DNA of 64,000 nt from Streptomyces sp. Ag109_O5-1 (GTDB lineage Bacteria; Actinomycetota; Actinomycetes; Streptomycetales; Streptomycetaceae): positions 3,162,001-3,226,000 of the forward strand of contig NZ_RKQF01000001.1 of the NCBI RefSeq assembly GCF_003814875.1, written 5' to 3'. Within the stretch, counting starts at the first letter, position 1. Every line of letters starts with the position of its first letter. Below, in pieces: positions 8,459 through 16,588 of this stretch. The position numbers were made by a program, and so were the translations under genes. The notes below the pieces were generated by a model. That model saw only the letters and a list, made by a program, of their open reading frames with translations, had not been told where the DNA came from and did not search any database.

Positions 8459-9691
8459 GTGTCCGAGTCGTCGTCCGAAGTCCGCTCCCCGCGCCGGGAG
8501 ACAGCAGCCGAGCCCGCACCCGGGGTGCCGGGCTGGCTGATCGCGCTGTTCGCCGTCGCCTCCGGCATGACGGTCGCCAACCTGTACTACGCCCAGCCGC
8601 TGCTGTCCGAGCTGCGGGACGTCTTCCACATCAGCACCGCCACCGCCGGCACGCTGATCACACTCACCCAGGTCGGCTATGTGATCGGCATGATCTTCCT
8701 GGTCCCGCTCGGCGACCGGCTGGAGAAGCGGAGCCTGATCACCGCACTGCTGACGGTCACCACGCTCGCCCTGGTGGCGGCCGGTCTGGCGACCGGGTTC
8801 CCCATGCTGCTGATCGCCTCGCTGGTCAGCGGTGCCACGTCGGTGGTGGCGCAGATACTCGTCCCGTTCGCCGCGAGCCTGGCGCCCGACCACGCCCGGG
8901 GCCGGGTCGTGGGCCGGGTGATGAGCGGTCTGCTCACCGGCATTCTGCTGTCCCGCACGCTCAGCAGCCTGGTCTCCAGCGTCGCCGGCTGGCGGGTGGT
9001 CTACCTCGGCTCGGCCGTCCTGATGGCCCTGCTGGGTGTGGCCCTGCGGCTGGCCCTGCCCCGGCACGCGCCGACCACCTCCGTGCCGTACCACCACGTG
9101 CTGCGCTCGACGGCAGCCCTGGTGCGCACGCACCCCGCGCTGGTGCGCCGGGGCCTCTACCAGGCGGCGATGTTCGGTGCCTTCAGCGCCTTCTGGACCA
9201 CAGTCTCCTACGTCCTGACCGGGCCGCACTTCCACTACTCCGCCGTCGGGGTCGGGGTGTTCGCGCTGGTCGGCGCGGCCGGTGCGGCCGTGGCGCCGCT
9301 GGCCGGGCACTGGGCCGACCACGGGCTGACCCGCCGGATGACCGGTGTCGCGTTCGGTGTCGCCGCGCTGGCCTTCGCCATAGCGGGCTTCGGTCAGCAC
9401 AGCGTCATCCTGATCGGGCTCGCGGCCGTCGCCCTCGACATGGCCGTGCAGACCAGCCTGATCCTCGGCCAGCACACCGTCTACCAACTCGATCCCCTCG
9501 CCCGGGCCCGCCTCAACAGCGCCTTCATCGCGATCTTCTTCATCGGCGGCGCCCTCGGCTCCCAGCTCGGCTCGATCGCCTACCGGTCCGGCGGCTGGAG
9601 CGCGGTCAGCCTCTTCGGGGCCGCCCTGCCGGTGCTGGGGCTGCTGTACTGGCTCACCGAGCGCAGGAACAGCGCGAAGCGCTCAGCGTAG
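8459..9691 (+). CDS. MFS transporter
   Basis: This is a 410-aa major facilitator superfamily permease with twelve predicted helices, likely a proton-driven exporter of unknown substrate. The motif VANLYYAQPLLSEL in helix 1 and the loop PLGDRLEKRSLI between helices 2 and 3 are typical of the drug-efflux branch. The frame is open to an ATG at 8384, but GGAAGG precedes the GTG at 8459 at good spacing and the extra upstream residues look non-coding, so I use the GTG. Its last nine bases overlap the 3' end of the convergent oxidoreductase gene. Confidence 0.82.
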   Translation: MSESSSEVRSPRRETAAEPAPGVPGWLIALFAVASGMTVANLYYAQPLLSELRDVFHISTATAGTLITLTQVGYVIGMIFLVPLGDRLEKRSLITALLTVTTLALVAAGLATGFPMLLIASLVSGATSVVAQILVPFAASLAPDHARGRVVGRVMSGLLTGILLSRTLSSLVSSVAGWRVVYLGSAVLMALLGVALRLALPRHAPTTSVPYHHVLRSTAALVRTHPALVRRGLYQAAMFGAFSAFWTTVSYVLTGPHFHYSAVGVGVFALVGAAGAAVAPLAGHWADHGLTRRMTGVAFGVAALAFAIAGFGQHSVILIGLAAVALDMAVQTSLILGQHTVYQLDPLARARLNSAFIAIFFIGGALGSQLGSIAYRSGGWSAVSLFGAALPVLGLLYWLTERRNSAKRSA

Positions 9692-11044
9692 GGCCGCCAG
9701 CGCCGCCTCCATCGCGCGGTGGAAGGTCGGGTACGTGTAGATCATGTGCCGCAGCCGCTCGACCGGGACCTCGGCGTGGACGGCGACGTTCAGCCCGTAC
9801 AGCAGCTCACCGCCGGCCGGTCCCGCCGAGGTCGCGCCGACCAGGACACCCCGGTCGGCGTCCTCGACCAGCTTGAGGAAGCCCTCGCCTCCCGGCCCGT
9901 GGATCCAGCCGCGGGTCGAGGAGGCGTTCGGCACTACGGCGGTCCGCACCCGCAGCCCCCGGTCGCGGGCCTGCCGCTCGGTCAGCCCGACGGCCGCGAT
10001 CTCGGGGTCGGTGAAGGTGACCCGGGGCAGCGCCCGGTAGTCGGCGTCGGGGCCGGGACGGCCGAGGATGTCGCGGACGGCGATCTGCGCCTGGTACATG
10101 GACACATGGGTGAAGGCGCCCCGGCCGGTGATGTCGCCGACCGCCCACAGGCCGTCCGCCGCCCGCATCTGTCCGTCGGTGGGGACGGCCCGCGCGGTCG
10201 GGTCGAGCCCGGCCGCCTCGACGCCCAGCTCGGCGAGTTCGCTGTACCGTCCGGTGGCGACGAGCAGCCGCTCGGCCCGGCGGGGCTCGCTCTCGCCTTC
10301 GAGCCACACGGTGAACTCGGTGCCGTCATGGGCGACTTGGCTGACCCGCGCGCCGGTCAGGACGGTCACCCCGTCGGTGCGCAGGGCCTCGGCGGCGAGT
10401 TCTCCCACCTCCGGCTCCTCCTGGCCGAGCAGTCGGTCCTGCCCCTCCACGATGGTGACCCGGCAGGTGAACCGGGCGAAGACCTGGGCCACCTCGGCGC
10501 CGATGGCACCGCCGCCGAGCACCAGCATCGACGCCGGGAGCTCCTTGGCGGACATGGCGTCGCGGTTGGTCCAGTAGGGCGTGCCCGTGAGGCCGGGCAC
10601 CGGGGGTATGCGGGGCCGGCTGCCGGTGGCCAGGACGACACCCCGGCGGGCCTCGAACACCCGTCCGTCGACGGTCACCCGGCGCGGGCCGGTGAGACGG
10701 CCCCGGCCGCGGACCAGGCGGCCGCCCTTGGCTACCAGCCGGTCGGCCGCCACCCGGTCGTTCCAGTCGTCGGTGGCCTCGTGCCGGATACGATCGGCGA
10801 CCCGGCCCCAGGCCGGAGCCGCCTCGGCCCGCCCGGCCAGGGCGGGCACGCGCCGGGCCTCGGCGAGGGCGTTCCCGGCCCGGATCATCATCTTGCTGGG
10901 CACGCACCCCCAGTACGGGCACTCGCCCCCGACCAGCTCGGCCTCGACGCCGACCACGTCGAGCCCCGCCTCGGCAAGGGTGCCCGCCAGGTACTCTCCG
11001 CCCGGCCCCAGGCCGACGACGACCACGTCCACCCGCTCGTTCAT
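9683..11044 (-). CDS. FAD-dependent pyridine nucleotide-disulfide oxidoreductase
   Basis: This 453-aa class I flavin disulfide reductase has the FAD-binding GLGPGGEYLA (11-20), the redox pair Cys42/Cys47 in GGECPYWGCVPSK, a second Rossmann motif LVLGGGAIGAEVA near residue 175 for NAD(P)H, and the FAD-binding DGLWAVGDITG near 300. The C-terminal active-site dyad that is HPTxxE in lipoamide dehydrogenase reads YPTFHRAME here, closer to MerA-like and soluble transhydrogenase relatives, so I would not call it lipoamide dehydrogenase. Electron acceptor unknown. Its promoter (11078-11120) belongs to the shared set. Confidence 0.85.
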   Translation of the reverse strand: MNERVDVVVVGLGPGGEYLAGTLAEAGLDVVGVEAELVGGECPYWGCVPSKMMIRAGNALAEARRVPALAGRAEAAPAWGRVADRIRHEATDDWNDRVAADRLVAKGGRLVRGRGRLTGPRRVTVDGRVFEARRGVVLATGSRPRIPPVPGLTGTPYWTNRDAMSAKELPASMLVLGGGAIGAEVAQVFARFTCRVTIVEGQDRLLGQEEPEVGELAAEALRTDGVTVLTGARVSQVAHDGTEFTVWLEGESEPRRAERLLVATGRYSELAELGVEAAGLDPTARAVPTDGQMRAADGLWAVGDITGRGAFTHVSMYQAQIAVRDILGRPGPDADYRALPRVTFTDPEIAAVGLTERQARDRGLRVRTAVVPNASSTRGWIHGPGGEGFLKLVEDADRGVLVGATSAGPAGGELLYGLNVAVHAEVPVERLRHMIYTYPTFHRAMEAALAALR

Positions 11045-11077
11045 GTCCGCCTCGCTCCCTACGACTACCGGCCACCG

Positions 11078-11120
11078 ACGGTAGGGCGGTACGGCGGACG
11101 GCCCGTGTCCGTGCGTGCAC
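11078..11120 (-). promoter_or_regulatory. Shared-architecture promoter, flavin oxidoreductase gene
   Basis: On the minus strand GTGCACGCAC (11120-11111) is followed after exactly 26 bp, which begin GGACAC, by CTACCGT (11084-11078). The start codon lies about 33 bp downstream. Only one base breaks the palindrome symmetry seen at 357-366. Confidence 0.6.
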
Positions 11121-11167
11121 GGCGGTCGGCCCCAGAGCGAACCGGGTGCGCTCAGGGGTGCCGGCCC

Positions 11168-11210
11168 GGGCGCTCCCGGACAACGCCTCCCCCGCCGCCG
11201 CGCCTAGCGT
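11168..11210 (+). promoter_or_regulatory. Shared-architecture promoter, dps-like gene
   Basis: GGGCGCTCCC (11168-11177) is followed after exactly 26 bp, which begin GGACAA, by CTAGCGT (11204-11210). The upstream box matches GTGCGCGCAC at seven of ten bases, while the GGACA box and the -10-like element match fully. The start codon lies 45 bp downstream. Confidence 0.55.
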
Positions 11211-11255
11211 CACTCGCGTACCCAGCCGCATCGCACATCCGCCAGGAGGCACACC

Positions 11256-11843
11256 ATGACCACCAGCTCCGAGCCCGGGAAAGCCCTGCAGCACAGTCAG
11301 CCGTGGCTGCACCAGAAGGGCGAGATCATCCAGGAGTTCGGGACCGTCAAGCAGTTCCCCCTCGGCCTCTCGTACGAGGCGCGCATGTACTCCTGCCAGC
11401 GTCTCAACCGGGTCCTGGCGGACACGCAGATCCTGTACGGCCTCTACAAGAAGCACCACTGGCTGCTGCGCGGCGCGACCTTCTACCAGCTGCACCTGCT
11501 GCTGGACAAGCACGCCGACGACCAGCTGGCCCTCGTGGACACGATCGCCGAGCGGGTCCAGACCCTGGGCGGGGTCGCGGTGGGCGACCCGCGGCACGTC
11601 GCCGAGATCACCTCGGTCCCGCGTCCGCCGGACGGCGTCGAGGAGGTCCCGGCGATGCTGTCGCGGCTGCTGGAGGCCCATGAGACGATCCTGATCGACG
11701 CGCACGACGCGGCCGGCCGGGCCGCCGAGATGGGCGACGACGGCACGAACGACCTGCTGGTCTCGCAGGTGATCCGCACCGGGGAGCTGCAGGCCTGGTT
11801 CCTGGCCGAGCACCTGGTCGACACTCCCCTGGTCCGCGCCTGA
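11256..11843 (+). CDS. dps: Dps-family ferritin-like protein
   Basis: This 195-aa protein is a Dps-type mini-ferritin, expected to form a dodecamer that oxidises and stores iron and may protect DNA under oxidative stress. The ferroxidase ligands are present at classical spacing: His68 (in KKHHWLLRG), His80, Asp95 and Glu99 (in VDTIAER). A hydrophilic N-terminal tail of about 40 residues precedes the four-helix core, as in some actinobacterial Dps. GGAGG lies seven bases before the ATG. It has its own shared-architecture promoter and is followed by a LysR gene on the same strand. Confidence 0.85.
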   Translation: MTTSSEPGKALQHSQPWLHQKGEIIQEFGTVKQFPLGLSYEARMYSCQRLNRVLADTQILYGLYKKHHWLLRGATFYQLHLLLDKHADDQLALVDTIAERVQTLGGVAVGDPRHVAEITSVPRPPDGVEEVPAMLSRLLEAHETILIDAHDAAGRAAEMGDDGTNDLLVSQVIRTGELQAWFLAEHLVDTPLVRA

Positions 11844-11921
11844 GGGAGGCCGGCGCCTGCCTAGGATGCAGCGGAGATGGCCGCCCTGCCGAGGCGGGCG
11901 CTGTGCCACCGGGAGCGGATG

Positions 11922-12791
11922 ATGGACCTACGGCAGATGGAAGTCGTCGTCGCGGTGGCGGACGCGGGCGGGTTCACGGCGGCGGCACGGCGGCGGCACG
12001 TGGTCCAGTCCGCCGTCTCCGGCACGGTCCGCGCCCTGGAACGCGAGCTGGGCACCCCGCTGTTCACCCGGACCACGCACCGGGTCGGGCTCACCCCGGC
12101 CGGTGAGGCGTTCGTCCCGGCGGCCCGGCAGGCACTGCGCGCCGCCGAGCTGGCCCGCGAGGCGGTCGACGCGGCGAAGGGCGAGCTGCGCGGCCGGGTG
12201 ACGGTCGGCACCATGCAGGGGGTCTGGGCGAACCTGCATCACGCGCTGGCCGCGCTGCGGGCGGAACATCCGCGGGTGGTGGTGCAGTTGCGGCAGGCGG
12301 CGGTCACCGACATCCGGCAGGCGCTGCGCGAGGGCGCGGTGGACCTGGCGGTGGTGGCGCTGGACCGCCAGCAGCAGCGGGGGCTGGTGACCAGGCTGCT
12401 GGCCCGCGAGGAGATGGTCCTGGTGGCCTCCCCACGCCGGAAAGTCACCACGAGCGGTGCCGAGGGCACGGTCGCCCTCGCCGACATCGCCGAGCTGCCG
12501 CAGGTGGAGTTCACGCCGGGCTGGGCGATCCGCGACGCGGCCGACCGCGCGTTCCGGGCGGCCGGCGTCGAACGCGCCACGACCTTCGAGGTCAACGACA
12601 TCGTGGCCGCGTCCGAACTGGTCCGGGCAGACCTCGGCGTCTGCATCATGCCGCCGACCATCGCCCACCGTTTCCCGGACCTGACGCTCTACCGGTTCGC
12701 CCGGCACGCGCCGAGCTGGAAGGTGATGGTGGTACGGCCGCCGGGCGAGCCTCCGGCGGCCGTCGCGGCACTGCTGCGCCACCTCACCTGA
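11922..12791 (+). CDS. LysR-family transcriptional regulator
   Basis: This regulator of about 289 aa has the LysR winged helix-turn-helix at residues 2-60 (MEVVVAVADAGGFTAAARR then QSAVSGTVRALERELG) and a periplasmic-binding-like effector domain from about residue 90. The open frame extends to an ATG at 11877, but the LysR domain begins right after the paired ATGs at 11919 and 11922. GGGAG lies six bases before the second, so I use 11922. Its target is unknown; the two-gene flavin monooxygenase unit (12801-14533) lies immediately downstream in the opposite direction. Confidence 0.85.
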   Translation: MDLRQMEVVVAVADAGGFTAAARRRHVVQSAVSGTVRALERELGTPLFTRTTHRVGLTPAGEAFVPAARQALRAAELAREAVDAAKGELRGRVTVGTMQGVWANLHHALAALRAEHPRVVVQLRQAAVTDIRQALREGAVDLAVVALDRQQQRGLVTRLLAREEMVLVASPRRKVTTSGAEGTVALADIAELPQVEFTPGWAIRDAADRAFRAAGVERATTFEVNDIVAASELVRADLGVCIMPPTIAHRFPDLTLYRFARHAPSWKVMVVRPPGEPPAAVAALLRHLT

Positions 12792-12800
12792 ACGCCGTTC

Positions 12801-13448
12801 TCAGTCGAACCGCAGGTCGGACAGCTGCCGTTCGAGGGCGCTGATCTCGTCCCCGGGCTCCGGGTCCGCCGGCCGGACGGCCATCAGGGCGCCCAGTTCG
12901 CTGCCCGCCCGGCGGATGCGCGCGGGCAGCCCCTCGGCGTACGCGTCGCCGCCGGTCCCCCAGTCCTCGGACGCCGCGTACACGCCGGTCGGTACGACGA
13001 CGGCGCGCAGGTAGGCGAAGAGCGGCCGCAGCGCGTGCTCCAGGACCAGGGAGTGCCGGGCCGTCCCGCCCGTCGCGGCGACCAGAACCGGTCTGCCGGT
13101 GAGGGCGCCGGGATCGATCAGGTCGAAGAAGGACTTGAACAACCCGCTGTAGGAAGCGCTGAACACGGGGGTCACAGCGATCAGGCCGTCGGCGCCCGTC
13201 ACCGCGTCGATGGCGGCGGCGAGCGGGGGCGGCGGGAATCCGGTGACGAGATGGTTGGCGATGGCGACGGCCAGTTCGCGCAGCTCGATGACGCGGCTGT
13301 CCACCTCGTGTCCCCGCGGCCCGAGTTCGCCGTGGACCGCCTCGGCGAGCCGGTCCGCGAGCAAACGGGTGCCGGACGGGGTACTCAGCCCCGCCGAGAC
13401 GGCGACGAGCTTCACCGGGCGGCCTCCGGCCGGGGCGGTGGCACTCAT
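12801..13448 (-). CDS. NADPH-dependent FMN reductase (CE1759-type)
   Basis: This 215-aa flavodoxin-fold protein begins KLVAVSAGLSTPSGTRLLA, the phosphate-binding loop of the NADPH-dependent FMN reductase family, and carries PVFSASYSGLFKSFFDL (94-110). It should supply reduced FMN to the luciferase-like partner encoded just upstream. The ATG at 13448 overlaps the partner's stop in an ATGA junction and AGGAGG sits eight bases before it. The frame stays open for some 240 codons further upstream only as antisense-like shadow, which I reject. It ends 10 bp from the LysR stop. Confidence 0.85.
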   Translation of the reverse strand: MSATAPAGGRPVKLVAVSAGLSTPSGTRLLADRLAEAVHGELGPRGHEVDSRVIELRELAVAIANHLVTGFPPPPLAAAIDAVTGADGLIAVTPVFSASYSGLFKSFFDLIDPGALTGRPVLVAATGGTARHSLVLEHALRPLFAYLRAVVVPTGVYAASEDWGTGGDAYAEGLPARIRRAGSELGALMAVRPADPEPGDEISALERQLSDLRFD

Positions 13449-14533
13449 GCGGCAGCCTCCTGTCGTGCGGCGGCGACCAGGGAGGCGTGGGTCGGCGCCT
13501 CGGGCACCTCCGCAGGCCGCCCGGCCGCGAACTCCTTGCGCAGGACGGGTACGACCTCCTCGCCCAGGATGTCGAGCTGCTCCAGCACGGTCTTCAGCGG
13601 CAGCCCCGCGTGGTCCATCAGGAACAGCTGCCGCTGGTAGTCGCCGACCGACTCGCGGAAGGTCAGCGTCCGCTCGATGACCTGCTGGGGCGAGCCCACG
13701 GTCAGCGGGGTCTGCTCGGTGAAGTCCTCCAGGGACGGCCCGTGCCCGTAGACGGGCGCGTTGTCGAAATAGGGGCGGAACTCCCGTACGGCGTCCTGGG
13801 AGTTCTTCCGCATGAACACCTGGCCGCCGAGGCCGACGATCGCCTCCTCGGGCCGGCCGTGGCCGTGGAAGGCGTACCGCCGCCGGTACAGCTGGACCAT
13901 GCGCCGGGTGTGGTCGGCCGGCCAGAAGATGTTGTTGTGGAAGAAGCCGTCGCCGTAGAAGGCCGCCTGCTCGGCTATCTCCGGCGACCGGATGGAGCCG
14001 TGCCAGACGAACGGCGCTACGCCGTCCAGCGGCCGCGGGGTGGCGGTGAACCCCTGGAGCGGGGTGCGGAACGTCCCCTCCCAGTCGACCACGTCCTCGC
14101 GCCACAGGCGGCGCAGCAGCGCGTAGTTCTCCTTGGCGAGGTCGAGACCCCGCCGGATGTCCTGCCCGAACCACGGGTAGACGGGGCCGGTGTTGCCGCG
14201 GCCCAGCATCAGGTCGACCCGGCCGTCGGCCAGGTGCTGGAGCATCGCGTAGTCCTCGGCGATCTTCACCGGGTCGTTGGTGGTGATCAGCGTCGTGGCG
14301 GTGGACAGGATCAGCTTCTCGGTGCGGGCGGCGATGTGGCCGAGCATCGTGGTCGGGGAGGAGGGCACGAACGGCGGGTTGTGGTGCTCGCCGGTCGCGA
14401 AGACGTCAAGGCCGACCTCCTCCGCCTTGAGCGCGATGGCGACCATCGCCTTGATGCGTTCGTGCTCGGAGGGAGTACGTCCCGTGGTCGGGTCGGTCGT
14501 CACATCACCGACCGTGAAGATGCCGAATTGCAT
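13445..14533 (-). CDS. LLM-class FMN-dependent monooxygenase (CE1758-type)
   Basis: This 362-aa protein has the luciferase-like TIM-barrel fold. Visible landmarks are MQFGIFTVGD at the N-terminus, LDVFATGEHHNPPF (residues 39-52) and LADGRVDLMLGRGN around 100-113, where the flavin phosphate site usually lies. Such enzymes use FMNH2 and oxygen to oxidise a small organic substrate, here unknown. The downstream overlapping gene encodes the matching FMN reductase, so the pair makes a complete two-component monooxygenase. GAAGAAGAG precedes the ATG. The promoter at 14585-14627 is one of the best copies of the shared architecture. Confidence 0.85.
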   Translation of the reverse strand: MQFGIFTVGDVTTDPTTGRTPSEHERIKAMVAIALKAEEVGLDVFATGEHHNPPFVPSSPTTMLGHIAARTEKLILSTATTLITTNDPVKIAEDYAMLQHLADGRVDLMLGRGNTGPVYPWFGQDIRRGLDLAKENYALLRRLWREDVVDWEGTFRTPLQGFTATPRPLDGVAPFVWHGSIRSPEIAEQAAFYGDGFFHNNIFWPADHTRRMVQLYRRRYAFHGHGRPEEAIVGLGGQVFMRKNSQDAVREFRPYFDNAPVYGHGPSLEDFTEQTPLTVGSPQQVIERTLTFRESVGDYQRQLFLMDHAGLPLKTVLEQLDILGEEVVPVLRKEFAAGRPAEVPEAPTHASLVAAARQEAAA

Positions 14534-14584
14534 GGGTTTCTCTTCTTCCGGCGAGTTGCGTCGCGGCTGCGTGGGATGCGCCGA

Positions 14585-14627
14585 ACGCTAGCCGTCGCCC
14601 GTCCGGCCGCCATGACCGTGCGCGCAC
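14585..14627 (-). promoter_or_regulatory. Shared-architecture promoter, LLM monooxygenase operon
   Basis: On the minus strand the perfect palindrome GTGCGCGCAC (14627-14618) is followed after exactly 26 bp, which begin GGTCAT, by CTAGCGT (14591-14585). Box sequences and spacing are identical to the copy at 357-399. The start codon lies about 51 bp downstream. The rest of the 14534-14871 gap holds only a terminator. Confidence 0.65.
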
Positions 14628-14826
14628 CGGAACGAACCCACCAGTGCCCTGCCACCGGACCCTGGCGCTCTGTGCCGCGGCCCCGTGCGCCACGAGGCAT
14701 GTCGCCGGGCCGTGAGTGCCCGCGGTCGGGGCCATGCAGCTTCGCTCGCCGCCCACCTGCGGGGCGAAATCGTCCTGTCCGGGCAGCACACGTACCTGCT
14801 GCGCCGACAGACGCTCCTGGAAAGGC

Positions 14827-14861
14827 ACGGGCGCGGGGACGGAACCCGTCCCCGCGCCCGT
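14827..14861 (-). terminator. Perfect 16-bp hairpin terminator
   Basis: ACGGGCGCGGGGACGG (14827-14842) pairs perfectly with 14846-14861 around the triloop AAC. It sits 10 bp past the stop of the leftward DUF5709 gene. No T-run follows, as usual for streptomycete stem terminators. Confidence 0.8.
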
Positions 14862-14871
14862 ATGCGTGGTC

Positions 14872-15336
14872 TCAGAAACCCTCGGAGTCGGGGATCACAT
14901 GCATCGCGGCCTCCTCCGCCGACGCACCGGCGCCGTCCAGGCCCCGGTCGGAGGCGAACAGGTCGGACTCGGTGACCTCGTGCGCGCCCTCGTCCGGCGC
15001 GAGAAGGCGTCCGGCACGGCCGTCGCCGACCTCGTCGTCGAGGAGCTCGCCGTCCGTGTCCCAGGTGTCGCCGAGGTCGTCGCCCTCGGGGACGCCGATG
15101 TCCGGCACCTCCTCTGCGAGGCGCTCGTCCAGGGTCTCCCCGCGCAGTCCCTCCGCCGCCGTCACGCCCGTGTGCTCCACGGCCCAGGGCCGCTCCGGCG
15201 GCGAGTAGCCCTCGTCCAGGGCCTCCTCGCCGGCCCGGTAGTCCAGGGTGTCCGAGGCGTCCAGAAGGCCCGCGTCGTCCTGCACCTCCGAACCGTCCGG
15301 CTGGTAGACCTCGTCACCCATCGCCTCGTCGGTCAT
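14872..15336 (-). CDS. DUF5709 acidic protein
   Basis: This 154-aa, strongly acidic protein begins with the family signature DEVYQPDGSEVQDDAGLLD and has few hydrophobic stretches, so it is likely soluble and partly disordered. DUF5709 is an actinobacterial family without an assigned function. Its ATG overlaps the stop of a short upstream gene (ATGA at 15333-15336), implying co-translation. Strong terminator hairpin directly downstream. The charge pattern would also suit a nucleoid or stress-associated acidic protein, but nothing in the sequence proves that. Confidence 0.75.
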   Translation of the reverse strand: MTDEAMGDEVYQPDGSEVQDDAGLLDASDTLDYRAGEEALDEGYSPPERPWAVEHTGVTAAEGLRGETLDERLAEEVPDIGVPEGDDLGDTWDTDGELLDDEVGDGRAGRLLAPDEGAHEVTESDLFASDRGLDGAGASAEEAAMHVIPDSEGF

Positions 15337-15509
15337 ACGCGCTCCATCGTCACTCGGGCCGTCAGTTCGATCCGGCCGTCAACCGGAAAGGTTAGGAGGT
15401 CGTGGTCGCGTTCGGGCGGTGCGATCACGAAAGCGGTGGCGGGAATCGAGGAGGGGCTCAGCGCCACCAGCGCCGCGGGGAGCGTCCATGTCATCGCCTT
15501 GCGCTTCAT
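15333..15509 (-). CDS. Small exported peptide of unknown function (58 aa)
   Basis: The 58-aa product starts MKRKAMTWTLPAALVALSP, a basic head followed by a hydrophobic stretch like a Sec signal peptide, with a possible cleavage site near ATA at about residue 27. The remaining 30 residues are polar with no recognised motif. AAAGGG lies six bases before the chosen ATG; another ATG two codons upstream is too close to the ribosome site. Support comes from the promoter-like element 15544-15586 in front of it and the ATGA coupling to the DUF5709 gene. I do not recognise a family. Confidence 0.55.
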   Translation of the reverse strand: MKRKAMTWTLPAALVALSPSSIPATAFVIAPPERDHDLLTFPVDGRIELTARVTMERV

Positions 15510-15543
15510 GCACATCCCTTTCCGTCGACACCCGGTGATCCGG

Positions 15544-15586
15544 ACGGTAGGCGGGAAGGGCGGAGGCGAGCGTTCCGAGAGCGCCC
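15544..15586 (-). promoter_or_regulatory. Shared-architecture promoter, small peptide-DUF5709 unit
   Basis: On the minus strand GGGCGCTCTC (15586-15577) is followed after exactly 26 bp, which begin GGAACG, by CTACCGT (15550-15544). The upstream box is nearly that of the dps promoter (GGGCGCTCCC). The start codon lies about 34 bp downstream. Confidence 0.5.
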
Positions 15587-15619
15587 GGGGAGCGGTCCGA
15601 CAGGGAACAGCCGGCGGTG

Positions 15620-16588
15620 TCAGTCCGTCCGGACCGTGCCCGCCGTCCTGCGCCACTGCGCCGGGGACATCCCGTACGTCTCGCGGAAGGCCCGGCTGAA
15701 GTGGGAGGGGCTGGTGAAGCCCCAGCGGGCGGCCACCGCGGCGATCGACCGGTGGGCGGCGCCGGGCCGGACCAGCTCCTCGTGGGCCGCCTCCAGCCGG
15801 CGGGCGCGCACCCAGGCGCCCACGGTGGTGCCCTGGCGCTGGAAGAGCCGGTGCAGGTAGCGCAGCGAGATGGCGTGCTGGTCGGCGATGTCCTGCGGGG
15901 CGAGTCCGGGTTCGCCGAGCCGGGTCCGGACGGAGGCGGTGATGCGCTCCCACAGCGCCGACTCGGGCTGTCCGCCGATGCGTTCGAGGGCCACGGTGGC
16001 GAGGATGTCCGCGACGGCACGGGCGAGTTGTTCGCGCCGGGGCAGGCCGGGCCGGGAGACCTCCTCGACGAGTCCGTCGAGCAGGGGCAGCAGGAGGCCC
16101 GCCGCTCCCCCGTCAGCGCTCTCCACGACGGTGGCCGTGAGCGTGTGCAGCTGGCGTTCCTCCAAGCGCAGCAGGGCGCGGGGCAGCATGAGGATCCGCG
16201 CCCGCTGCCGCTCGGGGAGCACGATCCGGAACGGGCGCCGGGCGTCGTGGAAGGCCAGGTCGCCGGGGTGGAGTTCGGCGGCGCGGCCGTCCTGGAGCAG
16301 CAGCGCGGTGCCCGTCAGCTGCCGGCGGACCAGGATGTGGGTGCGCGGGTCGGCGGCCACCGAGCGGGCGCTCCGCAGAATCGTTCCGGGGCCGAACTCC
16401 TCGGTGGCGATCTGGAGGGCGCCGAGTCGTTCCGCGGTCAGTTCGCCGGTCCATGGGCGGTCGGGCTCCACGGTGACCTCGACGTCCACGAAGGTCCGCG
16501 AGAGGGCACGCTGCCAGGCGGCGAGACGGTCGCCGGGTGCCGGCTCCCGGGTGGCGCGGGACGTCTCCGGGGCGTGGCCGGTCAGCAT
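15620..16588 (-). CDS. AraC-family regulator (downstream paralogue)
   Basis: This 322-aa regulator has an N-terminal AraC-binding-2-like cupin sensor (about residues 20-190) and a C-terminal double helix-turn-helix. The second is clear: SIAAVAARWGFTSPSHFSRAF with the closing YGMSPAQWR. The start at 16588 lies inside the end of the neighbouring AraC gene (7-bp overlap), so the two are co-translated. It resembles that neighbour in domain order and length, so a tandem duplication or a heteromeric pair is likely. Ligand and targets unknown; it is the nearest AraC gene to the six shared-architecture promoters, though it lies just outside them. Confidence 0.83.
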   Translation of the reverse strand: MLTGHAPETSRATREPAPGDRLAAWQRALSRTFVDVEVTVEPDRPWTGELTAERLGALQIATEEFGPGTILRSARSVAADPRTHILVRRQLTGTALLLQDGRAAELHPGDLAFHDARRPFRIVLPERQRARILMLPRALLRLEERQLHTLTATVVESADGGAAGLLLPLLDGLVEEVSRPGLPRREQLARAVADILATVALERIGGQPESALWERITASVRTRLGEPGLAPQDIADQHAISLRYLHRLFQRQGTTVGAWVRARRLEAAHEELVRPGAAHRSIAAVAARWGFTSPSHFSRAFRETYGMSPAQWRRTAGTVRTD

